Source: Craterostigma plantagineum
Taxonomy: Eukaryota; Streptophyta; Magnoliopsida; Lamiales; Linderniaceae
NCBI GenBank assembly: GCA_027422505.1
Contig: JAPQWV010000357.1
Span: 372,001 to 436,000 of the forward strand
Direction: 5' to 3'
Length of the DNA: 64,000 nucleotides
The position numbers were made by a program, and so were the translations under genes. Positions 20,741 through 31,929 of this stretch are shown here, piece after piece. The notes below the pieces were generated by a model, which was not told the origin of the DNA, made no database searches, and worked only from the letters and a program-made list of their open reading frames with translations. Position 1 is the stretch's first letter, and the number at the start of each line of letters is the position of its first letter.

Positions 20741-23286
20741 TGTGGCGACCCTACTTCCTAATTAGAATAATTTGGCGGATTTCCGCAACAGAAGTCGCGG
20801 AGGGCCCGATTTATTGAAAACTTTTAATAAAATAATTTACATTTCATATCAAAGGTCGGGTTTACAAAAAACGTCATATTTACACACCGGGCCGAAGCCC
20901 CAAAATCTAACCCGACTAAACTAAACTACGCCTCTCCACAGGTCGCGTCCCATGTACCGCTCCGCCCTCAAAAGCCCGTGGAGTCACCGCCGCCAGCCCG
21001 CCCACAGCTAACCCTGACACCCATCGGTGTCGGGCGCAGTCTCACCTATAAAATAAAACCCTGAGCAAAAACGCCCAGTAGGTGGCAGTAAAAACATGCA
21101 ATGCATATGCGTGCGTGCACTCAACCCAATCCCATGTCCTCACACATGAAATATGCACGCTCGACCTATCTCACGTCTCATCACATATCAGGGCCCTAGG
21201 CTAGACTCGGCACCCACGCGCGCATGGCAAGGTACGCCATAATCATGCGGTAGCCCACGCCGGCCTCGCCGGGTCGCTCCCTCCGCACACAATCTCAACC
21301 CGACGGTGTTACACCTTGGTGTAACTCCCCGAGTAGTCTACCACTACCCGGGTAGACAGGAATCTCTCATCTGTCTGCCGTCCCTGAGCCAATAAAATAT
21401 CGGTGGTGTACACCTCGGGTGGCTCAATCCCGAGTAGATGGGTGTCGCAAACCCCCTCTCCCACCAGGTGCCCTATCGAGTCAAGACCTGACTACCAACA
21501 TCGGTAACTCTACCCCACTCATCCGACACCGTAAGGCATCACCGTACAAATACGGTATAACAATCTCTCACACGTGTATGTTGTGATATGCACATACAAA
21601 ACAATCACATGAACACATCACACGTTTCATAAACTCGTAATTAGGATAACTCGTAAAATATTATACTTTATTAAAACCCGGTACTAGGCCAATGGTTTGA
21701 AATTCTAAAAATAATATTTTTATAATTTAAAATATAGGTTGACCCGAAAATATATGTTATAATACAAAAATATATTATTTAAAAGTGATTTGGTAAAAGT
21801 CGGGCGATTTAAGATGTGCAGTAGAAATGATTTCGATATTGTAAGATGTCGAGAGGTGTATCTAAGGAAAATGTCGACATAGAATTCGGTATTAGAAAGA
21901 TCTCGGTATGTTATATTATGTACCGACATTTTATAAGGGTTTCGACATATATGTTTCGACATTTAGTAAGCATGGTCTCGACATTTTGTTAGGATCTCGA
22001 CATTTCAAACGGAACCCGACATTTTATGGAACAGTTCTCGACATTTGTTGTATAAAAGAACTCGACATTTTCTTGGTATGTCTCGACATTTATTTTGTAT
22101 CGACATTCTATAAAAGTTTCGACATTTTGTATAAGATATCGACATTTTCTATTTTACTGGAACTCGACATTTTTAAAGCAGAGCTCGACATTTTTTTATT
22201 TTACTAGAACTCGACATTTTTAAGTCAGAGTTCGACATCTTTTACACATTTCGACATTTCCAAAGGGTTTCGACATTTTTAATAAATAATGGCCTCGACA
22301 TTTTCGGTATGTCTCGACATTTCTATTGTCTCGACATTTTTGAGACTTCGACCTCTTTACAGATTTCGACGTGATTCAACAAGTTCTTCATCGAATAACA
22401 CATCAATTAAATCACACAATCCAAAGAACTCATATTTTGAGTTCGAAATCACGTCAAAACACATTCATAGCATACCACGAAAATTATCAAAAATTGTAAA
22501 ACTTAAAAACATGAAATTCGATTAGCCTTCTAATCGAATTCTTAAAAATTTCAGAATTTAATCTACTTTAAAAGGGTTTGTAGGGGTATAAACCACCTAC
22601 CTCACTTCCAAGCTAAGTTGAATGATCCTTTGTGAGGTTGAACTAGCCGAAACTTTGGTCCTTTGTTTGGTTCGACCCACTATAATTCGGCTTCATTTAA
22701 ATCATCCAAGCATACAAATGATTAAAGGAAATCATAAGCTTATGGAGGATTTAAATTCAATAAACTAGGTCCTTACCTCCTTAAGCTCGTTGGAATTAAT
22801 TCCTAAGTTGAAAATCGACTTGAGCTTGCCAAAGTTTCCTTTGCTCCACTCGGCACTTTGAAGGTTTGTAAATGGAGGGTTTTTCTTTTGTTTTTCTCTC
22901 TCTCATATCACGTTTCCTCTTTGCCCCAAAATAATATTTTTATGATAAATATCTAGGGGAGGTATGGTCTCCAAGGTTTCTTCCCATAATTTAAGGAATT
23001 GTGTTCTTGGGCCAAGAAATTCATTTATTTGGGGCTTTAATATCTAACTTAGTCCATTCCTATTTCCTATTGGTCTTTCTCAACTTAAATTGGTTCTTTC
23101 CAACCCTATTTTAATCTTAATTATTTAGTGGGCTTTTCACATTCGTTGGCCCATCTTATTTAATTTACTATCGGCTCAATTAATATTTTTCGGCTTGCTC
23201 CCGACAATTCGGCTTGGTTCGAAAATCATCTTCATAAATTTCGAACATTACACAAATTATCCCGTATTAAATTTACGGGTATTACA
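20741..23286 (-). repeat. 5' LTR of Tekay-2 (2546 bp), includes second CTCGACATTT array
   Basis: Identical in length to the 3' LTR. Compared block by block by eye, it differs at 22103 (c against t at 14873) and at 22479 (g against c at 15249). The CTCGACATTT array occupies about 21870-22370. As the 5' LTR it should hold the promoter for the gag-pol RNA. I could not place a TATA box with confidence. Confidence 0.95.
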
Positions 23287-23945
23287 CGAGGTATGATCGG
23301 AAGCCTTCTCTACTTAACTACTAGTCGCCCTGATATTATGTTTGCTATAGGTATGTGTTCGAGATATCAGTCTGACCCTAGGGAATCTCACATGACAGCA
23401 GTCAAGCGTATACTTAAATATATCAAGGGTACTGTAAATTTTGGTCTGTAGTACTCTTTTACGGATGAATTCCCATTAATGGGATATTCCGATGTCGACT
23501 ATGCCGGCTGTAAGGAATGTTGGAAAAGTACTAGTGGAACTTGCCAATTCTTGGAAATTCCCTGGTAACTTGGTCTAGCAGAAAGCAAAATTTTGCCGCC
23601 CTCTCCACAACCGAAAGCTGAATAGCCTTAGGAAATTGTTGCCAACAAGTTCTTGGATGAAACAAACCCTTAGTGATTTTGGGTTATGTTATGACAAAAT
23701 TCCTATTCTGTGTGATAGCACTATTGTCATTAGTATTACTAAGAATCCTGTGCACCATTCTCGTACTAATCACATAGAGGTTAAACATCATTTATACGAG
23801 ACCATGTTCAGAAGGAAATATCGGTGTGGAATTCGTTGGAACAAATGATCAACTTACTGATATCTTCACGAAGCCCCTAACTGAGGCAAGATTCTGCGAT
23901 ATACATGGTCGATTAGGAGTCATCGAGCTAAACATGGTTTGTAAA
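23287..23945 (+). pseudogene. Sirevirus-like RNase H and end of pol, broken
   Basis: Resumes the interrupted frame with GMIGSLLYLTTSRPDIMF, then FAIGMCSRYQSDP and KRILKYIKGT, all from the copia connection/RNase H region. A stop follows at 23448-23450. MGYSDVDYAGCKE shows the first RNase H acidic residues. Further frameshifts near 23550-23640 leave only scattered words of the C-terminal part (IPILCDSTIVISITKNPVHH at 23696 on). RNase H would remove the RNA template during replication; it is not functional here. Confidence 0.78.
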
Positions 23946-25759
23946 TCTTCCCAATTCTGCCATTTACTCTAGGATATGTTATTCATTCAGCGCTTAGAAT
24001 ATTTTTCGGATCTTATAGATATTTCTCTTAAGTGAGATTTCTGTATTATAGGAAAAGATTCATAGTTATTCCAGCATAAGATTTTTCTTTAGTGATCAAT
24101 TTTATTTTAGAAATGTCGGATCCTCTAGATCTTTTATTAGAATGTGATTACGCTATTTTAGGTAGAAATTCGTAGTTATCCCATTCGAAGATATTCTTTC
24201 AGCGTTCTAGATTATTTTTAGGAATGTCGGATTTTCTGGATCTATTCTTAGAATGTGATTAAGTTATTTTAGGAAGGTATTCGTAGATCTCTTTTCAGCC
24301 GTTAAGTTATTTCAGGAAATTTGGATCCTTCTTATTCAGCCCTTATCAAATCTTGCCCTTGTTTATGAGATCCCGTCAAAACATTCTGAGATCCCCGGCG
24401 TACTGATTGACAGCTTTCACTTTCCTTTTTGAAATTCAAAATTCGGTTTGGAAATCAAATCTTCTTAATTCTATTTACGTCGAGTTTATCCTATCTCATT
24501 TTGTAGAGACCATAACCCTCGGATAATTGCCCCTTTTTTCAAATGAGATCACTCGGTACTTCCTTCCTTACCTCAGAATTCGAACTTCACAGTTTTTCTT
24601 CTTGAAAAATCATCTAAGTTATACTCCAACTTTTGAAAGTCCTGTAAGATCACAAGGGAGCTGAACAAATTTGCTATTACTGCCAGATCGAATAGTGATC
24701 CTAGCCTTTAGAACGTTTTCTGATAAGTTATTCCTCCATTCATTCTCAATCTTTTTAGTTATTTTGCGCTAGGTTTCAGCCTTAAAGCCTTCGTATATCC
24801 CTTTTTGATGCTGAAGCGGGAGAAGTCTGACTAATTAATGATATTCCATCTAAGATCTGTCTTTGATATTCGAAATGATGTGCATGTGATATTCCTTTTA
24901 TGCGCCTATGATATATCTTAGTGCTTGTGTGTGCTGACTGAATTTGCATGAAAACATCTGCACATATGCAAGGGGAGCATAACTGTGTGTGAATTCCGAC
25001 TTTTGCCTATAAGATTTTCATTTATCTATGCTCGAAGTGGAACTTAGAATTTATGCTCTGGACATTTGGAATAACCTCATATAGACAGGGGGAGCAAACT
25101 ATTGTAGCTTGGTAAAATTTCTTAACTTCACTAATATTTTTGCTCTGATGCTTGAACGTTTTACATGGAATATCTGCATAAACGAATGGAATAACTGCAC
25201 TTTTGATATATGTATGATGTCCTGATTATCTACTCTTATTATGATATATTTGTGATGCCCGATATTATGCTCTGATCTTATGATATATCCCTAATGCTGT
25301 TATACTGCAATGCTTGATCTTATGCACTGTCACAGTGATGCTCGGATACTTATCTACGCCAATTAACGTTTGTGAGATTTCTTAATAAGTGATAAGTGCC
25401 TGCTGCGATGGTTGTCCGCTGCTTGAATCAAGTTTGGAAAATGCGCACTTAGGCAGGGGGAGCACACTTACGGGTAACTTAAAATTTTATTAACGATATA
25501 TCATTAAGTATGACATGAGATATCTGCACTTAGACAGGGGGGGAAAATTCGTTCATGATATATCTATGCATGTCATATACAAAACTGCACTTAGGCAGGG
25601 GGAGCAAATATGATGTATCATATGTGATTAGGAAATATCATATGCTATGCTTCGTGATTATGGAACACTTAGACATATGCGCAAGGACTTGAGTAATCGA
25701 ATATGCTTACATGCTTCCGTGCTGCATCAATTACATGTCATCATCAAAAAGGGGGAGAA
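23946..25759 (+). other. 3' UTR of the Sirevirus-like element with multiple polypurine-like motifs
   Basis: Non-coding 1.8 kb, T-rich. Polypurine-like words recur before the true tract: aaggggagcat (24970), gacagggggagcaaac (25084), aggcagggggagcac (25451), agacaggggggga (25532), aggcagggggagcaaat (25593), and finally aaaaagggggagaa at 25746-25759 next to the LTR. Several sit in a common frame cttaggcagggggagca. Multiple polypurine tracts are a described hallmark of Sireviruses, which supports the family call. No gene is seen in this stretch. Confidence 0.8.
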
Positions 25760-27440
25760 TGTTGACCTTTTTGGTCCATGAGCGTTAGAGAGTTTTGATG
25801 AACTATGTAATTGTAATAACGTTAGGTTGGATTTGAGATCAATATAGTGTCTAAGTACATGATAACATTCGACCATGCTTTAATTATGAGGTATAGATTG
25901 ATTAAAGTGTTGAATGTTTGATTCACATATGATTCGGTGAAACTATGTGATCGCATGTTATAGGCAACCCATGTGACATGATATATCGTTTTGTGCTATA
26001 TATGGAAATAACGCATGAGATATCCTGCTGAGCTATATATGGAAAATATGCTGTTTATATATGGAAATTGATATATCTGTTGAAAATCAGTTATTCCTGG
26101 ACGAAAATCACATATATGATTCTTTGCATGCTTTCCAATGAATTCAATGTGCTATATTGAATTGCTATCTTTCTTTATGGTGATTGGAATATTATATTAA
26201 TGAAAGATTTGATTTGATTGACATTGTGGATAAGAAACTATGTGCTCAAAATGGATGTGATCTCTGAAATATGAAAAGTTGTGGCATGACAGTTTGAATC
26301 GTGATAGTTGTGATCTGATCTGATATTATGTGCTAGACATGGAAAATGTACTGATCTGATACTATGTGCTAAATATGGAATTGATATGATGTTATCTCAT
26401 GTGGTATACATTGAAAGTAATCGGGATTGACTTATTCTAAAAAAACTGATAGCAGGGAATCATATATGGAAAGTTCTGATATGGTAAATATATGCGAAAT
26501 GATTGAATATGCTTGAGAACGAATCTGAGTCTTTATATGGAATATATTCATGCTTAAATGAGCTTTATATGGAATATGATCATGCATTAATGAGATAATG
26601 ACCGTTGTGAATGTTTATTATGGGCATGATTTATATGGCATGTTTACTCTCGAAATTGCATGGAAATTATGCTCGATTTGGTGATCATTATATGATTTGA
26701 TTTTCGATGTGAAGTGCTGATTGAAAAGGTTTATATATGAGCTACACTTCATAATTTCGAGGCACTTAGAACTCGTGAACATACGCCTTTTAGCACAAAC
26801 ATATTGAGAGATTCCAGAGCCTTCACTTGCGATAGCTTTCTGCCATACTGAGCTTTAACTTGCGATTCCATCACGGAACGAGTGATTCATCCTGATATTC
26901 CATCCTCCCACACCATATATTCTGTCTTCGAACGTGTTGTCTTCAGACATGAGCAATACCAAGAAGGCAAGGTCAGTTTACGCACATGTGAAGGGAAGGA
27001 TGAGTTCCGGGGGCCCTTCGGTAGCGAGCTGTGTCTGTCGGGATCAGGAGATTCCGAGGAACGAAACTCGATGTGTGGTAACCTAGTGTTTCTAGTGCTC
27101 GACTTGTTTCGGTTGTGTATAGGGCTAATCAATCAGTTTTATGTCCAGCTACAGTGCATTATAGTGATTGGTTAAACTCTTGGGGAGCAAACCCCAAAGA
27201 GAGGAGTAAACCCCAGTTGGGGATATAACCTCTATAAAAATCATGTTTCGCACAGTTGTTTCCTTTTCGCTGTGAGACAGACCCGACACACACCCAACGC
27301 TACCAGGATATATCAGGCATACACGTCACAAGCATTAGTAGGCATATCTAAGTCACTACATCTTAGATTTTGGGAAAAGAAGCATAATTTTTATAAGAAT
27401 AATTAACCCCCCTCTTAGGCACATTTATATCTTCATCACA
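25760..27440 (+). repeat. 3' LTR of the Sirevirus-like element (about 1.68 kb)
   Basis: Starts tgttgaccttt directly after the polypurine tract. The end is set at cttcatcaca, after the aattaacccccctctta word that often precedes the end of plant copia LTRs. The 3' border is less certain because no second LTR is available. It contains many atatatggaaa/atatggaat words (25990-26660). A GGGG/CCCC dyad-rich stretch lies just before the TATA box (ggggagcaaacccc, taaaccccagttgggg). Confidence 0.75.
27233..27240 (+). promoter_or_regulatory. TATA box in the Sirevirus-like LTR
   Basis: tataaaaa lies about 200 bases before the LTR end and follows an inverted-repeat-rich segment (27180-27225). Position and sequence fit the LTR promoter. 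Transcription would start near 27265-27270. Confidence 0.55.
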
Positions 27441-28125
27441 GAGCAAGTCGATTACATGGGAAACTACCAAGGTCAGCGACTTCCGTCCCGAATCGAGTTC
27501 ATCCAAACCTGGCCTATGGAAAATCAACAACAAGCTCTGCTAGGGTTTCAAAATCAAAGAACACAAGGATATCACGGCCGAAATTATGAACCCTTTCAGA
27601 AATCACGAATCTAACCTAATAGGAAAGCTCGACTGTCGCTTAGATAGTCAGGAAGTACGGTTGTAAATTACTGAGTCTTCACTACGGGCTATAGAGAAAC
27701 AAGTTGGGCAGATTGCCGAATTAATCCAACAACGTCTTTTCCATTCGTTGCCAGATTATACCGAGACCAACCCAAAGGACCACCATGTGAAAACGGTGGC
27801 AATTCGCAACGGACGACAGCTCGAGGAAGTACCAAGGACCAAATCGAACGTCAAAATCGAGAGGGCGAATGTCGAGGACGAGAAGGCCAAAAACGAGGAC
27901 GAAGTTGTAGCTAAAGTTCTATTAGCGTACCAACCAAAGGTTCCATACCAAGCCAGACTCAAGAAGAAGATAGTAGACGATAAGTTCGGTAAATTTATCT
28001 CTATTTTGAAACGTTACATATTAACTTACCGCTTGTTGAGGCTCTTGCACAGATGCCCTGCTAGGCGAAATACGTAAAGGACTTGATAACGATGAAGCGC
28101 AAACTCAAAGATATCTCCACCGTTG
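27441..28125 (+). pseudogene. Athila-A gag C-terminal fragment
   Basis: Frame fragments with FQNQRTQGYHGRNYEPF (about 27535-27590), AIEKQVGQIAELIQQ (27690-27730), then an ATG-started piece 27748-28077 with HVKTVAIRNGRQLEE and YQPKVPYQARLKKKIVDD. The matching words in Athila-B run on as LKKEIVDDQFGKFLSIF and MFRWVKFVKDL. Here the frame breaks near 27995-28077. It lacks the N-terminal capsid half and cannot be functional. Confidence 0.75.
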
Positions 28126-28129
28126 CCTT

Positions 28130-28640
28130 CGAGGGGAACTCTCGGCCATTCTCCAATGCAAGATTCCGAAGAAGCTTAAGGATTCAGGGAGTTTTACTAT
28201 ACCTTGTCTCATAGGAGATTTAGTTGTTCATAAGGCATTGGCTGATTTAGGTGCTAGTATAAATCTAATGCCTTATTCTATGTTCAAAAGACTAAGTTTA
28301 GGTGAGCCTAAACCCACTAGAATGAGTATTCAGTTAGCCGATAGATCTATAAAGTATCCTAGGGGTATGTATCATCGAGCATGTACTCGTAAAAGTTGAT
28401 AAATTTATAATCCCCGTTGATTTTGTTGTTCTCGACATGGAGGAGGATGAGAATATTCCCCTTATTTTAGGTAGACCGTTTCTCGCTACCGGGGCAACGA
28501 TGGTCGATGTTCGTAATGGAACATTGACGTTGACTATAGATAGCGAGAAAGTGATCTTTTATATGACAGAGTCGATGAGTAACACTGAAGAGCTCGATGA
28601 TAAGTGCTATTACATGGATATTTATTAATTGGGATAACTT
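28130..28640 (+). pseudogene. Athila-A protease region
   Basis: Retropepsin-like region with LADLGASINLMPYSMF (about 28237-28285; here the usual DTGA/DSGA motif reads DLGA, which is normal for Athila elements). It continues with RLSLGEPKPTRMSIQLADRS and ILGRPFLATGATMVDVRNGT (about 28455-28520). A frame change near 28360 and the stop at 28626 break it. Confidence 0.75.
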
Positions 28641-28683
28641 CCTAACTTTGTAGGGACTTTCACAAGCCGACTCACTCTCTTTA

Positions 28684-30340
28684 ATGCAAGAATTTGAAGA
28701 ACGCGAAGCTGCCTTAATGACGGACGTTCACATAAATGTAGACAACAACATCGAAGACGAGCAACCCGTCAAGGTAAAGACGAGCAACGGAGAAGAAAGG
28801 GAGAAATGCTCAATCGAGGAACCACCAACGCTCGAAGTCAAGCAACTACCCGATCACTTGGAGTATGCATTTTTAGGAGAAAATTCGAAGTTACCCGTTA
28901 TCGTGGTCGCGGATCTTGAGGAGGAGCAGAAAAGTATGCTTTTGGACGTACTAAGAGAACACAAGAAGGCGCTTGCATGGAAGATCTCAGACATTCGAGG
29001 AATCAGCCCAAGCTTTTGCATGCATAAGATCCTCATGGAGGACGAGTACAAACCAGTGGTGCAGCCCCAAAGGCAATTGAATCCAATCATGAAGGAAGTC
29101 GTAAAGGCCGAGGTGATTAAGTTACTCGATGCGGGTGTTATATATCCGATCTCGGATAGCAAGTGGGTAAGCCAAGTTCAAGTGGTACCCAAGAAGGGAG
29201 GAATAACCGTATTGCCCAATGAGAAGAATGAGTTAATTCCGATGAGGACCATCACGGGGTAGCGCGTTTGCACCGACTACCGAAAGTTAAATGATGCAAC
29301 GCGAAAGGAACATTTCCCTCTACCCTTTATTGACCAAATACTTGAATGTTTATCTCGTCATGATTTTTATTGATTTCTTGATGGTCTTTCAGGATATTTG
29401 CAGATTCCCATTGTGCCTGAGGATCAAGAAAGACTACCTTTACATGCCCGTTCGGGACATTCGCATACCGACGGATGCCTTTTGGACTATGCAACGCTCC
29501 GGCCACTTTTCAGCGGTGTATGATGGCCATCTCGACAAGCTAGTAGGAGACATAATGGAGGTATTCATGGATGATTTCTCAGTTTTTGGTAACACGTTTG
29601 AGGTATGTCTCTCTAACCTTAAGGTTGTGCTTACTCGATGCGAGGATACAAATCTTATGTTGAGTTGGGAGAAATGTCATTTCATGGTGAGAGAGGGGAT
29701 CGTGTTAGGTCATAATATTTCATCTAGGTGGGTTGAGATAGATAGGGCTAAAATTGAGACGATTGAACGTTTACCCCCACCCTCGTCAGTAAAAGCAATT
29801 AGAAGTTTCATATTCGGGTTTTTATCGTAGTTTTATTAAGGACTTCTCTAAACTTGCTAGACCTTTAAGACGATTACTTGAGGAAAACGTGCCATATGAG
29901 TTTACATCCGAGTGCGTGCATGCATTTTCGATACTTAAGGATAAGTTTATTAATGCTCCTATCATGGTAGCCCCCGATTGTGGTCTACCTTTTGAACTAA
30001 TATGCGATGCTAGTGATTTGCAGCAGTTTTGGGTAGCGGCGGGACAAACACTTTCAGCCGATATACTACGCAAGCAAGACTTTGAACGAGGCACAAGCGA
30101 ATTACACTACAACTGAAAAAGAATTGCTTGCGGTCGTGTTCGCGTTCGACAAGTTTCGCACCTACCCCATCCTTTCCAAGGTCATTGTCTACACGGATCA
30201 CTCGGCCCTCAAGCACCTCCTTGTCAAACCCGATGCAAAGCCAAGACTAATCCGATGGATCCTACTACTTCAAGAATTTGATGTGGAAATTCGAGACCAA
30301 AAGGGGCTGAAAATTTTGCAGCCGATCACTTATCCAGATT
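28684..30340 (+). pseudogene. Athila-A reverse transcriptase and RNase H, broken
   Basis: Pieces in order: a linker and RT start (28684-29262) with KKALAWKISDIRGISPSFC and QLNPIMKEVVKAEVIKLLD; then a stop at 29260; then RT core words [19 protein letters not shown] (catalytic DD at about 29565-29580) and CHFMVREGIVLGH (29660-29715). After a frameshift near 29825, FYRSFIKDFSKLARPL and VPYEFTSEC lead to RNase H with LICDASD (about 29997). There are further changes at 30020-30115 and the tail [20 protein letters not shown]. The premature stops exclude function. Confidence 0.75.
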
Positions 30341-30403
30341 GGAAGATTCACATTACGAAAAGATGGACACTATCCAGATTGGAAGATTCACATTACGAAA
30401 AGA
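30331..30403 (+). repeat. 33-bp direct repeat (40-bp period) in Athila-A pol
   Basis: tatccagattggaagattca plus 13 further identical bases occur at 30331-30363 and again at 30371-30403. It is a local tandem duplication of about 40 bases at the RNase H to integrase boundary. Athila-B has a single, diverged copy of this stretch (about 50545-50575). Confidence 0.85.
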
Positions 30404-31342
30404 CGAACGATGATAACATCAAGGACCACTTCCTTGACGAGCATCTTTATGCCATATGTGAGGTAAACGATGATATTCCTTGGTATGCTGATATTGCTAA
30501 CTATCTCGTGACAAGGATCATACCAAAGGAATACTCAAACCAACAGAAGAAGAAATTCTTCTCGGACTTGAAGTATTACTTTTGGGATCCATACTTGTTT
30601 AGGATTTGTGCCGATAAGATCAGGCGATGCGTGTCGTTTCCCGAGACGATCAAGATCTTAGACCATTGCCATACCAGACCGGCCGGAGGCCGCTATGGGG
30701 GGAATCGAACATCCCATAAGGTACTCAATGTGGTTTCTATTGGCCTTCAATCTTCAAGGACGCTCAAAGGTATGTAGACATGTGCGATAGATGCCAACAG
30801 ATAAGTAATATCTCTAAGCGCAATGAAATGCTGCAGATTTTTATTCTAGTATGCGAGGTATTTGATGTTTGGGGCATTGATTTCATGGGACCTTTCCCTG
30901 CTTCGTTTACTAATTGATATACCCTAGTTGCGGTTGATTACGTATCTAAATGGGTAGAGGCGCAAGCGCTGCCCACTAATGATGCTAGGGTTGTCGTTAA
31001 ATTCTTAAACATGTTGTTTTCACGATTTGGTTCGCCTCGTTGCATTATTAGCGATAAAGGTACTCATTATTGTAACACTCCGTTTTCTAGGACGCTCGAG
31101 AAATACGGCGTTAAGCATATTGTTACAACTCCGTACCACCCTCAAGCAAGCGGCCAAGTGGAAGTCGTGAACCGGGAACTAAAGCGAATTTTAGAGAAAA
31201 CCGTTGAGCACCACCGAAGGGATTGGTCGAACAAGCTAAACGATGCATTGTGGGCCTATAGGATAGCATATAAGTCGCCTATAGGATCCACACCTTTTCG
31301 CCTCGTTTATGGAAAATCTTGTCATTTACCCGTCGAGCTTGA
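30400..31342 (+). pseudogene. Athila-A integrase, N-terminal and core parts, cut by inversion
   Basis: Starts with [14 protein letters not shown] and the HHCC zinc domain ([17 protein letters not shown] at 30655-30705; the cysteine pair CDRCQQ at about 30783-30800). The catalytic core follows with WGIDFMGPF (first Asp, about 30871), SDKGTHYCN (second Asp, about 31048) and SGQVEVVNRELKR (Glu, about 31150). A frameshift near 30730 and an in-frame stop at 30916-30918 break it. The 31011-31655 frame reads normal integrase up to HLPVEL at 31342 and then changes to unrelated residues. The missing continuation (EHKSYWALRTLNFDL and the C-terminal domain) is on the minus strand at 35023-34661. Confidence 0.82.
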
Positions 31343-31925
31343 CCCCGACATCGAACGTCGTCCACGGGCCGAAGGCTACGAAATCCCCAAGCTCGGGAAA
31401 ATTATATCAACAAAAACAAAAACAAAATTTGATCAGGAGGCCATGATTCTACCGGATTACCTTCTGCAACTCCTCGATCAAAATGATCCGACGCTTCAGA
31501 AATATCTTCGCGCAAAAAACCTCGATAACATTCCCACGGTTCAAAACATCCCAGTTGAACCTAACCCAGGGACAAGCCAACCCCAAGCCAAGTTTAAGTC
31601 TACAACAAGTCGCATCCCCCAAGCGCAAATAGAAGAGAAAATCAAATGGGAATGATGACAGTAGCAAGCAGGAACAGCGAATCAAACAGAAGCACGACTG
31701 TCATCCTTCGTCTTCTAGTCCACAAATAACCCAGACCGAGCCCGTAGGTGCAGGGGATGACTTTGTCTTCCCCGAGTAGAAGTCGCGACCACTGGTCCAA
31801 TCGCGCAAACTACCCCACCTATCCTCTCAATCGTCTCTCAAAAGACGTTTGTTTCGCCTTCACAAGAGGAACCACATCAGCCATCACCACCTCGCTCGGA
31901 GGGGGTTGATCAAGCGGATCGAGTC
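31343..31925 (+). pseudogene. Copia-type gag fragment carried inside the inversion
   Basis: Directly after the breakpoint the frame reads DPDIERRPRAEGYEIPKLGK, then a charged, Gln/Pro-rich stretch to 31655. After frame changes come proline-rich words (SPSQEEPHQPSPPRSEG, about 31858-31905). This composition fits the linker part of the large N-terminal domain found in some plant copia Gag proteins. Its N-terminal part is on the minus strand at 35024-35655 and 42885-42926. It ends where the Athila LTR begins, which suggests that Athila-A was inserted in this copia gag. Confidence 0.6.
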
Positions 31926-31929
31926 AAAA

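Larger units (their letters stand above)
13511..23286 (-). mobile_element. Tekay-2: complete, very young Ty3/gypsy chromovirus
   Basis: A full-length minus-strand LTR retrotransposon of 9776 bp: 5' LTR 23286-20741, primer site 20738-20727, one gag-pol frame 20585-16092, polypurine tract 16070-16057, 3' LTR 16056-13511. Both LTRs are exactly 2546 bp. By eye they differ at two positions only (14873 against 22103 and 15249 against 22479). A perfect cgagg target duplication flanks it. Gene order PR-RT-RH-IN plus a C-terminal chromodomain-like tail puts it in the Tekay/Del chromovirus group. It appears structurally autonomous. With the often used plant rate of 1.3e-8 per site per year, the divergence would mean tens of thousands of years, but the organism and rate are unknown. 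Confidence 0.95.
23287..27440 (+). mobile_element. Sirevirus-like copia element, 3' half
   Basis: Continuation of 10073-13510 after the Tekay-2 insertion. It starts with the second target-site copy (23287-23291), then the RNase H remnant, a 1.8-kb 3' UTR with repeated polypurine-like words, and a long LTR (25760 to about 27440). The outer target duplication cannot be checked because the 5' LTR is missing. Confidence 0.82.
27441..31342 (+). mobile_element. Athila-A: internal part of an Athila-like gypsy element, 5' side missing
   Basis: Plus-strand gypsy gag-pol remnant. It begins inside gag where the Sirevirus-like LTR ends, and stops in mid-integrase at the inversion breakpoint 31333-31342. 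Protein words match the Athila group: the long gag linker, ILGRPFLATG in protease, and integrase zinc domain with [18 protein letters not shown] wording. The rest of its integrase, its 3' UTR and its LTR lie in reverse at 35023 down to about 31930. A related copy, Athila-B, is at 48647-53940 and aligns well. Confidence 0.8.

Noticed and set aside
13511..23286. The two 2.5-kb near-identical blocks as a segmental duplication
   Set aside because: They end in TG...CA, border primer and polypurine sites, enclose gag-pol and are flanked by cgagg; they are LTRs.
31011..31655. A 214-codon plus-strand frame as a novel integrase fusion
   Set aside because: It reads integrase to 31342 and gag linker after it; the same inversion explains it.
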